From contig NZ_QCXY01000002.1 in the NCBI RefSeq assembly GCF_003347495.1, forward strand, positions 62,001 to 126,000: 64,000 bases of DNA, in the 5' to 3' direction. Origin of the DNA: Pleomorphovibrio marinus. Lineage in GTDB: Bacteria > Bacteroidota > Bacteroidia > Cytophagales > Cyclobacteriaceae. The notes under the pieces were generated by a model. That model was not told where the DNA came from and made no database searches. It saw nothing but the letters and a program-made list of their open reading frames with translations. A program made the translations under genes and the position numbers. Shown one piece after another: positions 27,185 to 36,268 of the stretch (position 1 is the first letter of the stretch; every line of letters starts with the position of its first letter).

Positions 27185-27709
27185 TCAAGACCCCCTGAAA
27201 CCTGGAGGAGTAATCCCATTGGAACGGATATAAGAAATGGCAGCACCCCTGTGATGGGTGGCGTGATCATCTATAAAGCTGATCATTTGCCTTCTTGTTA
27301 TTTTCCCAACAAAGGTTTCGATTTCCTCGGCTAATTCAGCTTCGGAAAGGGAGCTGATGGTACCCCTGCCATAATCATAGCAGGCACTGATAAATTTTTT
27401 GATGTCTTCTTTGCTTTCCGGTTTTGCACCTGGATCAAAAGGCATATCAGCACCATTTAAAAACCCTTTGGACATATTGGCTATACTGGCCCCGACATGC
27501 GTCACTTGCTCCCGGAAGGACATAGCAGATTCGTGGGGCTTGTAGTCCAGGAGTTCATTGGGCATTTTGTCCACCACTTCCAGGGTAAACTGTTTTCCGT
27601 TTTCCCACTTGGCCAAGAACTCCTCCATATTGGTTTGGGCAAAGGCCTCTTTTTGTCCAACCCAAACCAAGGCCAGGAGGATACCTAAAAGGATTGATGT
27701 GTTTTTCAT
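27185..27709 (-). CDS. Exported DinB-family protein
   Basis: 174 aa with a signal peptide ending at EAFAQ. The four-helix DinB/YfiT fold carries three histidines of the usual metal site: one in VTHVGAS and two in DDHATHHRGAAISY. Members are metal-dependent enzymes, some of them thiol transferases; the reaction is unknown for the exported Bacteroidota group. It lies tail to tail with the S9 gene with no space between the stop codons, and no shared terminator is seen. Confidence 0.87.
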   Translation of the reverse strand: MKNTSILLGILLALVWVGQKEAFAQTNMEEFLAKWENGKQFTLEVVDKMPNELLDYKPHESAMSFREQVTHVGASIANMSKGFLNGADMPFDPGAKPESKEDIKKFISACYDYGRGTISSLSEAELAEEIETFVGKITRRQMISFIDDHATHHRGAAISYIRSNGITPPGFRGS

Positions 27710-28041
27710 AGCTATTTGTAGTTTAGTAGAGGCTGAATATCGTTACTTTTTGGGCAAATTCAAGAGGAAGAGGGAGTTTTTGCTTTCGTTATTAAGTATT
27801 TGGGCTTTCAGGTATTTCAAAAAGTGTGGGGAGGAAAGCCGTTTTTAATTGATCATATATAAGGCCTCCCAAATAGATGGGAGAGTGTTGATGGGCTTCT
27901 CCTGTTTGAAAGTATGATTTATAAACCTTTAACCAACTTAGCTACATTTGGAGACAAGGATGATGGAAATGATGCCAAGTTGATAAAACTTTACATCCGA
28001 TTCCTTGTTTTTATCCAAGGCTACCTCAGCCAAAATTTGTT
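27710..28041. other. Intergenic region before repeat B
   Basis: About 330 bp with no gene. A short hairpin CTCCCA/TGGGAG lies at 27866-27883. Repeats begin at 28042. Confidence 0.5.
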
Positions 28042-28174
28042 ATGAAATCGAGCCTGCCTGGACGGCAGTCAGGCATGACGAGCACGTCACACACTGGGAT
28101 GATTATCGTTGCGAGATTCCCCCGAAGCGAGTCCGGGGCAGGCTATGTGACCAATAAGAAACAAATATAAACAC
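28042..28174 (+). repeat. Dispersed palindromic repeat, copy B1
   Basis: Begins ATGAAATCGAGCCTGCC and ends AAATATAAACAC directly before another ATGAAATCGAG, so it is head to tail with copy B2. It contains the GACGGCAGTC element, the ACGAGCACGT element and CCCCCGAAGCGAGTCCGGGG. It has a 41-codon open frame from its first ATG, but that frame is not kept in other copies. Confidence 0.9.
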
Positions 28175-28233
28175 ATGAAATCGAGCCTGTCCTGACGACA
28201 GTCAGGGCATGAGGAGAACCTCACACGGAGTAT
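28175..28233 (+). repeat. Dispersed palindromic repeat, copy B2, 5' part
   Basis: Begins ATGAAATCGAGCCTGTCC and matches the family up to CCTCACACGG. The rest of this copy resumes about 165 bp later at 28397, so the copy is interrupted. Confidence 0.8.
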
Positions 28234-28396
28234 TAAAAATAGGCATTTACAGAAAGGAAATGACATTTAGTTTCTCGCAGCCCTGCCCTGAGTTTTTTCA
28301 GGGGGGCGCAACGAATTCGCAACGCTCGCAGCGAAGTAGCTTTAAAAGTTTGTATTTAATTAATAAATTATTTGATTTAAAGTAATATGTCAATGG
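28234..28396. other. Sequence interrupting repeat copy B2
   Basis: About 163 bp of unrelated sequence splits a repeat copy. It contains CCCTGA-GTTTTT-TCAGGG and a CGAATTCG palindrome near 28288-28325, then A+T-rich DNA. No transposase, clear terminal inverted repeats or target duplication are seen. Confidence 0.5.
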
Positions 28397-28455
28397 TAGG
28401 GATGATTATAGACTGCGAGATTCCATATGGCCTTTAAAAAACAAATTATAATCAT
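28397..28455 (+). repeat. Dispersed palindromic repeat, copy B2, 3' part
   Basis: Resumes at GGGATGATTATAGACTGCG and ends with an A/T-rich stretch directly before ATGAAAAATC at 28456, as other copies do. Eleven bases on is the stop codon of the convergent glycosyltransferase gene. Confidence 0.8.
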
Positions 28456-28466
28456 ATGAAAAATCA

Positions 28467-29621
28467 CTAAATCGATCTGTTGTATAAGTCTAAGGTATCC
28501 ATTGCCATTTTTTTCCACGAAAATTGCTTAGCATTTAAATTGCCACGGCTTGCAATGTTTTCCATAAACTCTTCATCATGTAATTTTTCAATCAAGTTAG
28601 AAATGTTCTCTTCAGAAAAATCATTATCAATATAAATTGCGCTATCTTTTAAATTCTCTTTAAATATAGGAATATCGGAGCAAACAACCGGTACTGAATG
28701 GGCTTGTGCTTCGAGTACAGGCAATCCAAAACCCTCATATTCCGACAATAACAACACTAATTTGTACTCAGAATATATTTCAGCCAAGGATATTTTGTCC
28801 TTAAAGGGTTCAAAATGTACATACTCCTCTAATTGCATTTCAATAATTTTCATTTCCAAATCATAGACATAATCTTTGAATACTTTGCTTCCACGAAAAT
28901 AAATCTGAAATTCACTGAAACCAGACTCCAAAAATCTTTTTGCAAGATCTAAAACTTTAAAATGCCCCTTATGGGGATAAAACCCAGCTATAACCCCAAT
29001 CTTCAAAGGGGATTTTTGTTTATTATTAACTTTTTTTATCGGGTTGGACTTTTTTGAGGCTTCTTGGATGACAATTATTTTCTCACTAATATTAAATTTC
29101 TGCTTTAACTCTTTTTTAATAGCTTTTGCCGGAACAATAACAAAATCACTTATACCAATTGCTGACTTACTTAAATGCCTTAAAAAATAAAATTTAAACT
29201 TATTTTTTACTTTTAAATATTTTTTAAGGTGGGGATTTAAGAGGTATAAATCAAACATGAAATCGTGAACCGTAACAATATATTTGCATACCTTTATCCT
29301 AGGCATTTCTGGGATCACACGGTGTAATAAATCTATTTTTCGATAAACACAAAATAATGGCAGTCGCACCTGAAGCCAGAACATTCTAGAAAAAAAATCA
29401 TTATTATTCAATGAAATGTTTATCACTTTAATGTTTTTTAAATTTGTCAAACCATCCAGCTTGGTATTTTTTAAACAAAAAACGGTGGAGTACTCATTTT
29501 CTAAAATTAAATCCAGGTTCTCTACGAAATTAATCGCATAGGTAGTTATGCCTCCTCCAGCACCACCCTTTCCTGGAATCACATTGGAAATGTCAATACA
29601 GATGTTTTTTTGTTCTTTCAT
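28467..29621 (-). CDS. Glycosyltransferase family 4 (group 1), orphan and A+T-rich
   Basis: 384 aa GT-B enzyme. The N-terminal Rossmann domain begins with CIDISNVIPGKGGAGGGITT. The nucleotide-sugar half (from about 195) starts KIGVIAGFYPHKGHFKVLDL and holds the E-x7-E motif in SEYEGFGLPVLEAQAHSVP (about 305-322). Such enzymes add sugars to polysaccharide or lipid-linked oligosaccharides at the cytoplasmic membrane. No other polysaccharide genes adjoin it. The gene and its surroundings are visibly richer in A+T and in AAA/TTT codons than the neighbours, and repeats flank one side, so it looks horizontally acquired. Donor and acceptor sugars are unknown. Confidence 0.9.
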   Translation of the reverse strand: MKEQKNICIDISNVIPGKGGAGGGITTYAINFVENLDLILENEYSTVFCLKNTKLDGLTNLKNIKVINISLNNNDFFSRMFWLQVRLPLFCVYRKIDLLHRVIPEMPRIKVCKYIVTVHDFMFDLYLLNPHLKKYLKVKNKFKFYFLRHLSKSAIGISDFVIVPAKAIKKELKQKFNISEKIIVIQEASKKSNPIKKVNNKQKSPLKIGVIAGFYPHKGHFKVLDLAKRFLESGFSEFQIYFRGSKVFKDYVYDLEMKIIEMQLEEYVHFEPFKDKISLAEIYSEYKLVLLLSEYEGFGLPVLEAQAHSVPVVCSDIPIFKENLKDSAIYIDNDFSEENISNLIEKLHDEEFMENIASRGNLNAKQFSWKKMAMDTLDLYNRSI

Positions 29622-30424
29622 TTCTGTTAAGTTAATTTAAACTCAAAAAATAGTAAATATTACTTGTGATAAATATTTATACTATAACATGGTAGTAGAT
29701 TTATAAATATTACAATAATAAAATAATTACAAATAAAATTTTCATGCTGTATAAAACACAACTTAAACATTTTTAAAATATAGGTTATTGTTGGGGAAGT
29801 AGGAAGCAAACCCTCCTCGATCAGGAAGAGACAATTTTCACCAAATAGCAAAAGCACTTACTATGATTCAAATTAAGAAAATTTTGAAATATAATTTCAA
29901 AATCCTGCTACCGAATAGCATCCCTCATTTCCTGGTATGTGATTTAAACAATTTTGTCAATCCTCTTTCAGAATTCGTAGATGTGGCAAAAATTTGCACT
30001 CACCAAATAATGCCATTGGATTGGGACCAAATCTATCAAATGTTGTCAAATATAATTATAGTTTTCTTTAATGGTAGGGGTTTTTCTGGATTTTCTCCAA
30101 ATTCTTGATTTTATCCCCTTACTTTTTTTACCTCCTACTGGTGAGGTGGGGAGGTAAACCACGGTTAATTTCTCATTTTCCGTGGGTTCAGAAAGAGTTT
30201 GTCTCCAACTCTAATTGTCTGCTGATTATTCAAAGAAATTCACCAACCTTTTGATAAGGCTTTCCTACCTGTACTGCTAGGTGTTGGCTACCATTTTGCC
30301 AGATGGGTCTCTGTAGAATCCCATATTGTTCACAGGTCCACCTACTTCTTAAATTGCCTTTTTCCTGAAAAAATTCATTAATTTGGCATTTCCGTAAATC
30401 AATTTCCCGACTTAACTATCAGCC
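29622..30424. other. A+T-rich intergenic region with possible decayed coding sequence
   Basis: About 800 bp. The first 500 bp continue the low-GC character of the glycosyltransferase. An 81-codon frame at 29863-30108 has no recognisable domain, and I do not call it a gene. A 9-bp inverted repeat TTTACCTCC/GGAGGTAAA lies at 30127-30158 but lacks a following T run. On the minus strand, about 60 codons are open at 30230-30412 without a start codon, possibly a gene remnant. Nothing firm. Confidence 0.4.
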
Positions 30425-31573
30425 ATGAACCTATTTCTTTTATTTCGTTTCTTAACCCTATTTCTATTTTTAGGAAGTATTCCCCTTGTAGATCATGGAA
30501 GGCCTCCAGTGGCCGAGCAATATAGGTCAATAGCCTACGTCCTTCCCTCTGAACGGCTTCACATACCAGATATCGCCGCAGAAAAACTCACCCATATTCT
30601 CTTTGCCTTTGCCAATGTAAAAGACCATAAGGTGGTATTGGAAAGGGATAGGGATGAGCTTCACCTTAGTCAGCTTTTGACTCTGAAGGAGAAAAACCCG
30701 GATTTAAAGTTGATACTTTCAGTCGGTGGCTGGACTTGGTCTAAAAATTTTTCAGATGCAGCCCTTACCGAAGATAATCGACAGCTATTTGCGGAGAGTG
30801 CAGTTGAAATTTTACTTAAATACAAATTGGATGGGCTGGACATTGATTGGGAATATCCAGGGCAGAAAGGGGACGATAATGTATACAGGTCGGCGGATAA
30901 GGAAAATTATACCTTGCTGTTGAAGGCTTGCAGGGAGGCTTTGGATAAGGAGTCTGATCAACAAGCTAGGTCAGAGCATGACCGCTATGAGCTATCTGTA
31001 GCTACCGGTGCCACTGCAACCTTCCTGGAGCATACCGAGATGGACAAGGCTCAGGAGTATCTGGATTTTATATTATTGATGACCTATGATTTCTATGGGC
31101 CCTGGACGGAGACTACAGGACACCATGCTGCCTTATATGCTTCAGAAATTCAACCTGAGGCGCCTTCGGCTGCCAAAGGAGTAGAACTGTATAGGCAGGC
31201 AGGGGTGCCATTGGAAAAAATTGTGCTGGGCGTTCCTTTTTATGGCAGAGGGTGGACAGGCGTGGAACCGGTTGATAATGGCAGGTTTAAGCCTTATCAA
31301 GAAAATGTTCAGTCCCAGGGTTATCAGTCCCTCTTGGATGATTTTATTGACAAAAATGGATATGTGAGGCATTGGGACGATCAGGCAAAGGCCCCCTACC
31401 TCTGGAACCCCGAAACCCGTACCTTTTACACCTATGAAGATCCCGAGTCCTTAAGGCACAGGGCAGCCTTTATCAAAGAAAAAGGCCTGGCGGGGATGAT
31501 GTACTGGCAGCATGCCCAGGATCCGAAAAACCGTTTGTTGGAGGCCTTATACAATGCCTTGCACGGCAATTGA
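30425..31573 (+). CDS. GH18 chitinase-like glycoside hydrolase
   Basis: 382 aa with an N-terminal signal peptide (LLFRFLTLFLFLGSIPLV). The GH18 barrel is clear: LKLILSVGGWTWS (beta-3), the catalytic motif DGLDIDWEYPG (about 137-147, Glu as acid), LMTYDFYGPW and MMYWQHAQD near the end. An insertion after the seventh strand (about 240-320) fits the chitinase insertion domain of subfamily A. It hydrolyses beta-1,4 links of chitin or related N-acetylglucosamine polymers outside the cytoplasm. It is small and lacks binding modules. The M20 amidohydrolase follows 62 bp downstream on the same strand. Confidence 0.92.
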   Translation: MNLFLLFRFLTLFLFLGSIPLVDHGRPPVAEQYRSIAYVLPSERLHIPDIAAEKLTHILFAFANVKDHKVVLERDRDELHLSQLLTLKEKNPDLKLILSVGGWTWSKNFSDAALTEDNRQLFAESAVEILLKYKLDGLDIDWEYPGQKGDDNVYRSADKENYTLLLKACREALDKESDQQARSEHDRYELSVATGATATFLEHTEMDKAQEYLDFILLMTYDFYGPWTETTGHHAALYASEIQPEAPSAAKGVELYRQAGVPLEKIVLGVPFYGRGWTGVEPVDNGRFKPYQENVQSQGYQSLLDDFIDKNGYVRHWDDQAKAPYLWNPETRTFYTYEDPESLRHRAAFIKEKGLAGMMYWQHAQDPKNRLLEALYNALHGN

Positions 31574-31635
31574 ACAAAGGCCTTTGAATTCTTCCGGCTC
31601 AATACCTATATTGGATAAACTTAACCACCTCTTCT

Positions 31636-32955
31636 ATGAACCATCCCCTGTTTTCAAACCCCGTAACTTTGGCTTTTATACTTGGTTTTTTAGTACTTTC
31701 CCATCTCGGTTTTTCCCAAGACGATGTGAAGGAAGAAGTGCGGGAAAAGGCAAAAGCCATAGAAGACAAAGTGATTACCTGGAGAAGGGATTTCCACCAA
31801 TATCCTGAGTTGGGAAACCAGGAAACTCGCACAGCTGGGATTATCGCTGACCATTTGAGAAAATTGGGGATGGAAGTCACCGAAGAGGTAGCTGTTACTG
31901 GGGTGCTGGGTGTTTTGAAAGGGGGCAAACCAGGCCCGACGGTGGCTCTCAGAGCAGACATGGATGCACTGCCCATCACCGAGCGAACGGATGTTCCTTT
32001 CAAGTCCACAGTGACCGCAGATTACAACGGGAAGGAGGTTGGGGTTTCCCATGCTTGTGGACATGATTCCCATATGGCCATTTTGATGGGGGTGGCCGAA
32101 ATACTCGCCGGTATGCAGGAAAATATCCCCGGCACGGTTAAATTCATTTTTCAACCCGCCGAAGAGGGCATGGACGATCTGGACACCTGGGGCGCCAAAC
32201 AAATGGTGGAAGAGGGTGTGATGGAGGATGTGGAGGCTATTTTTGGATTGCACATCAATTCTCAGACTCCAGTAGGAACCATAAAGTACAGATCAGGTCC
32301 TGCCATGGCCGCCGTAGACAACCTGGAAATACTGATAAAAGGCAAACAAGCGCATGGGGCCTATCCTTGGTCCTCTGTAGATCCCATTGTCACGGCTTCG
32401 CAGATTGTAATGGGTTTGCAGACTGTGGTCAGTCGGAGTGTGAACGTGACAGAAATACCCGCCATTGTCACGGTTGGCTCCATTCATGGAGGGGTAAGGC
32501 ACAACATCATACCTGAAGAGGTGGAAATGATAGGAACGATCAGGACTTACAGTGATGAGCAGCAGGAGTTGGTGCACAGGCGCATACGAGAGATAGCCGA
32601 GAATATCGCCAAGAGTGCAGGAGCAGAGGCAGAGGTGAACCTTAGGAAGATGTATCCCGTGACCTATAACGACCCTGAATTAACCGAAATGATGCTTCCC
32701 ACCCTTCTTCAGACGGCGGGAGAGGGCCGCTTGGTGGAGCATGAGTTGATCACTGGGGCTGAGGATTTCAGCTTTTACCAAAAGGCGAAGCCTGGCCTGT
32801 TTTTCTTTCTGGGGGGCATGCCAGCTGATGGGGATCCCGATAAAGCCCCCTCACACCATACTCCTGATTTTTACCTGGACGAGAGCGGATTTGTGTTGGG
32901 AGTGGAAGCATTGGCGAATTTGGCCCTGGATTATTTGAGTAAGGCTGGAGAGTAG
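31636..32955 (+). CDS. Exported M20-family amidohydrolase
   Basis: 439 aa with a signal peptide ending at LGFSQ. Metal-binding blocks of the M20D group (hippurate hydrolase, N-acyl-amino-acid amidohydrolase) are visible: LRADMDALPI, HACGHDSHMAILMG, FQPAEEGMDDL, FGLHINSQ and the C-terminal SHHTPDFYLDESGF. These enzymes deacylate N-acyl amino acids or related amides. The export signal and the chitinase upstream hint at periplasmic processing of amide-linked breakdown products. That link is inference. Confidence 0.9.
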   Translation: MNHPLFSNPVTLAFILGFLVLSHLGFSQDDVKEEVREKAKAIEDKVITWRRDFHQYPELGNQETRTAGIIADHLRKLGMEVTEEVAVTGVLGVLKGGKPGPTVALRADMDALPITERTDVPFKSTVTADYNGKEVGVSHACGHDSHMAILMGVAEILAGMQENIPGTVKFIFQPAEEGMDDLDTWGAKQMVEEGVMEDVEAIFGLHINSQTPVGTIKYRSGPAMAAVDNLEILIKGKQAHGAYPWSSVDPIVTASQIVMGLQTVVSRSVNVTEIPAIVTVGSIHGGVRHNIIPEEVEMIGTIRTYSDEQQELVHRRIREIAENIAKSAGAEAEVNLRKMYPVTYNDPELTEMMLPTLLQTAGEGRLVEHELITGAEDFSFYQKAKPGLFFFLGGMPADGDPDKAPSHHTPDFYLDESGFVLGVEALANLALDYLSKAGE

Positions 32956-33082
32956 GAGTGGTTTGTAACCAAAAATATTTATTTCTTCCATTTTTTGATA
33001 AAATAGCCAAATATATTATTCTACTTTTAATATAGTCCAGATTACCTTACATTGGAACTGAAACCATCCCCTTCTTTTTTAT

Positions 33083-36000
33083 ATGTGTTTATCCACAAAA
33101 CCTTTAATAAACATACTCCAAACTTTGATGATCAGTTCGGTAATTTTGTCTGTTTTTTCTTTTTGCGGAAGCCCAGCAGACACAGAACGAGAAAACCACG
33201 AATTCGAGGTGCCTGCGGGGTTTGTGGTAGAAAAAGTGGCAGGTGAGGATTTGGTGGATTTTCCCATGTTTGCCACATTGGATGAGAGAGGAAGGCTTTT
33301 TGTTTTTGAATCCATAGGAAATGTCTACGAGAATTCGGAAGAGGCCATAGAGAACCCCAGATTTAGGATCAAATTATTGGAGGACACCAACCAAGACGGA
33401 CATTACGATCAATCCACCATATTTGCCGATAAGGTAGGTTTTCCACAAGGTGGGGTGTTTTATAAGGGCAGCCTATATGCCTCCTCGGCACCTGATTTAT
33501 TGAAATTCACAGACACCAATGGGGATGGTATTGCAGATAGTAGGGAAGTGATCTTAAGTGGGTGGACCCTCAATGTAAATGCCAATAGTTTGGTTGGCCC
33601 TTTCTTGGGGCCTGATGGGTGGTTATACATGACAAGTGCAATCATGGGCTTTGATGTGGTCAGCCAGGAAAAGGAACGAATGAAGGGGGAGACGTCAAGG
33701 GTTTGGCGGGTGAGACCGGATGGCACAGGCTTGGAGTGGGTGGCCGCCGGGGGAATGAACAACCCCATAGAGCTTGCCTTTACCCCTGCCGGAGAGCCTA
33801 TTGGTACCATGACTTACTTTACCAACCCAAAAGCCGGGCAGAGGGATGCTTTGATATATTGGACCGAGGGGGGCGTTTATCCAAAGCCCAACTCTTCCAT
33901 AGATAGGGATGGTTTAAAGCGAACGGGGGAGCTATTGCCTGTAATCAGTAAGTATTCCAGAGTTTCCCCTTCAGGTATAGGTGCCTATCGAAACCAAGGG
34001 TTTGGTGAAGATTATGAGAACAATATGTTCAGTGCTCATTTCAATACCCACCAGGTTTTAAGGCACCGGCTGATCAGGGATGGAGCTACATTCAAGACGG
34101 AAGACGAGGTGTTTTTCCGAAAGGCAGATGAGGATTTTCATCCCACCGATGTGCTGGAAGATGCCGATGGAAGCCTACTGGTGGTGGAAACTGGTGGTTG
34201 GTTCATCAAGGGATGCCCCTTATCACAAGTTTCCAAACCTGAGATCAAGGGTGGCATCTATAGGGTAAGAAAAAGTGATGCAAAACCAGTAGAAGACCCT
34301 TATGGAAATCACATAAAATGGGATGAACTGGATGCCGCATCACTGGTTCAATTACTTGAAGACAATAGACCCTTTGTAAGGGACAGAGCGGAGGGCGCCT
34401 TGGTGGACCATGGGGAAATGGCTGTAGGAGAATTGGCCATTTTTCTGGAAAAAGAAAACCATCCAACTTTTGCGGTTTTAAAATCAATTTTTGCTATGTC
34501 CAAAATTGGTGGAGAAAAGGCCGTGGAAGGCTTGATAAAAGGACTTGGCCACACATCGGAAGAGGTAAGAATAGCTACTGCCAGGGTAATGGGACTGATG
34601 AAGGAGGTCAAGTTTGTCCCAGCCTTAACCCAATCGCTTACTTCGGAAGATTCCAAGGCGGCAAAAAGACAGATTGCCACCGCCCTTGGACAAATTAAGG
34701 CTGAGGATGCCATTACTTCCTTGTTATTGGCAACCAGAAATGAGGGCAACGACCGGATGACTGAACATGCCATTACTTATGCGCTGATTGAGATAAATCG
34801 TTCCTATAGCCTTCTGCCTTCCTTAAGGAGTGAATTCCCCAAGGAAAGAAAAACCGCACTTATCGCTTTGGATCAGATGGACGGCTACCAATTGTCCCCC
34901 CATCAAATTCATGATTTCTTATCGGATACTGAGGAGGAAAACCAAGCTACCGCCTTATGGATAACCACTTTTCACCCCGAATGGGCAGCCGATTTTTCAG
35001 GATACATTGCCGATCAATTCCAGCAGGGCGATTGGGCAGATGGGAAAGAAGAAATGATTGAAAAGTTGCTTTATACCTTTTGCTCCGATGAACCGGTTCA
35101 ACTAATGATGGCAAAACAACTGCAAGATGGTGTATCTACCACTAAGTTGTTTCTCCTAAGGGTCATGGGTAACTGCAACCTTGAAACCTTCCCCAGTGCA
35201 TGGCTTGGCCCTTTGAGGGAGATTATGGATTCAAAGGATGACCAAGTCGTCGAAAAAACGTTGGCTTTAATAAAGTCAATGCAATTAGAGGCACTTGACC
35301 GGGAATTGTTGGAACTCGCAAAGGATGATACCTTGAGTGATAATCTCCGAATGTCGGCCCTTTCGGCTTTATCGGTAAACAATCCCCAATTAGAAGATTG
35401 GCAGGTGCAGTGGTTGATGGGAAAATTGCACCAGGACAATGAAATTTCCCTGAGACAGAGGGCCGCACAACAACTTTCGGATTCGGATTTAAGCAATGAG
35501 CAGGTAAGGGAATTGGCAATTAGGACTTTACATGAAGTCGATGATTTTATTTTGGGTTTACTAACATCTGCATTTGTGGGAAGTACCGATCCGGAGGTGG
35601 GTCTTAAATTGTCCGAGAGGCTAATGAACTCAAAAGCCCTTGATAGTTTTAACGAGTCTAGGTTAGTAGCATTATTTGGTTCCTTCCCAAAGGAGGTAGA
35701 TGAGAGTTACCAAAAGCTTATGGATAAATTCAATAAAGTAAATGCCCAACGTCTGGAAAAGTTAGAGCAGTTGGAGGCCCATATTCCCAAAGGAAACTTG
35801 GATAGGGGGAGGGCATTATATTTTGGGAAAGCGGCCTGTTCGTCGTGCCATTCCATAGGCAGCGAAGGTGGGGACTTCGGGCCAGACCTTACTTCCATAC
35901 AGAAAGACAGGTCTGCCCATGATCTTCTGGAAGCCATTCTATATCCTAGTGCCACATTTGTAAGAGAATATGAGACCTACAAAATCACCACCTCGGAAGG

Positions 36001-36235
36001 GGAATACACCGGAGTGATTCATGAGAAAAGTCCGGATTGGATAAGGTTGGCGATTGCCCCCCAAGCCACCATGAATATTATGCAAAAAGATATCTTAACT
36101 ATGGAAATCAAGGAGACCTCCATGATGCCACAGGGACTGGATCAAGTACTTACTGACCAGGAAATGGCTGATTTAATGGTCTTTTTATTGGGACAAGACC
36201 AGGATCCAGAATTGGATGAGACATTTCTTAGATGA
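33083..36235 (+). CDS. Large exported PVC-type dehydrogenase with HEAT repeats and C-terminal cytochrome c
   Basis: 1050 aa. A hydrophobic N-terminus ends in SVFSFC and may be a lipoprotein signal; Met16 is an alternative start. Residues about 40-400 resemble the membrane-bound dehydrogenase propeller (VPAGFVVEKVAGEDLVDFP, DTNQDGHYD, EFxxHPTDVLEDADGSLLV-like segments). Residues about 410-860 are HEAT-like helical repeats. A c-type heme motif CSSCH lies at about residue 917, followed by FGPDLTSI, with a possible Met ligand near the end (TSMMPQGL). This three-part layout is common in Planctomycetes and Cytophagales; the substrate is unknown but usually assumed to be a sugar or polyol. The next gene, 33 bp on, is probably co-transcribed. 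Confidence 0.85.
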   Translation: MCLSTKPLINILQTLMISSVILSVFSFCGSPADTERENHEFEVPAGFVVEKVAGEDLVDFPMFATLDERGRLFVFESIGNVYENSEEAIENPRFRIKLLEDTNQDGHYDQSTIFADKVGFPQGGVFYKGSLYASSAPDLLKFTDTNGDGIADSREVILSGWTLNVNANSLVGPFLGPDGWLYMTSAIMGFDVVSQEKERMKGETSRVWRVRPDGTGLEWVAAGGMNNPIELAFTPAGEPIGTMTYFTNPKAGQRDALIYWTEGGVYPKPNSSIDRDGLKRTGELLPVISKYSRVSPSGIGAYRNQGFGEDYENNMFSAHFNTHQVLRHRLIRDGATFKTEDEVFFRKADEDFHPTDVLEDADGSLLVVETGGWFIKGCPLSQVSKPEIKGGIYRVRKSDAKPVEDPYGNHIKWDELDAASLVQLLEDNRPFVRDRAEGALVDHGEMAVGELAIFLEKENHPTFAVLKSIFAMSKIGGEKAVEGLIKGLGHTSEEVRIATARVMGLMKEVKFVPALTQSLTSEDSKAAKRQIATALGQIKAEDAITSLLLATRNEGNDRMTEHAITYALIEINRSYSLLPSLRSEFPKERKTALIALDQMDGYQLSPHQIHDFLSDTEEENQATALWITTFHPEWAADFSGYIADQFQQGDWADGKEEMIEKLLYTFCSDEPVQLMMAKQLQDGVSTTKLFLLRVMGNCNLETFPSAWLGPLREIMDSKDDQVVEKTLALIKSMQLEALDRELLELAKDDTLSDNLRMSALSALSVNNPQLEDWQVQWLMGKLHQDNEISLRQRAAQQLSDSDLSNEQVRELAIRTLHEVDDFILGLLTSAFVGSTDPEVGLKLSERLMNSKALDSFNESRLVALFGSFPKEVDESYQKLMDKFNKVNAQRLEKLEQLEAHIPKGNLDRGRALYFGKAACSSCHSIGSEGGDFGPDLTSIQKDRSAHDLLEAILYPSATFVREYETYKITTSEGEYTGVIHEKSPDWIRLAIAPQATMNIMQKDILTMEIKETSMMPQGLDQVLTDQEMADLMVFLLGQDQDPELDETFLR

Positions 36236-36268
36236 GAATTTCCCTCTATTTTAAAGACCAGAACAAGA

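Noticed and set aside
29863-30108. An 81-codon open frame in the A+T-rich island as a gene
   Set aside because: No recognisable domain, low-complexity A+T-rich sequence and no promoter or coding signal; chance frames are expected here.
30127-30158. TTTACCTCC/GGAGGTAAA inverted repeat as a terminator
   Set aside because: The T run precedes rather than follows the stem on the plus strand, and on the minus strand the hairpin is followed by A, not T.
30230-30412. Minus-strand open stretch as a transposase or other gene fragment
   Set aside because: No start codon and no motif I can tie to a known family; noted only as a possible remnant.
10383-33097. TTATCCACA DnaA-box-like sites at 10383, 20116 and 33089 as signs of a replication origin
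   Set aside because: They are single, widely spaced, the first two lie inside genes and the third at the start of a gene, and none cluster near dnaA.
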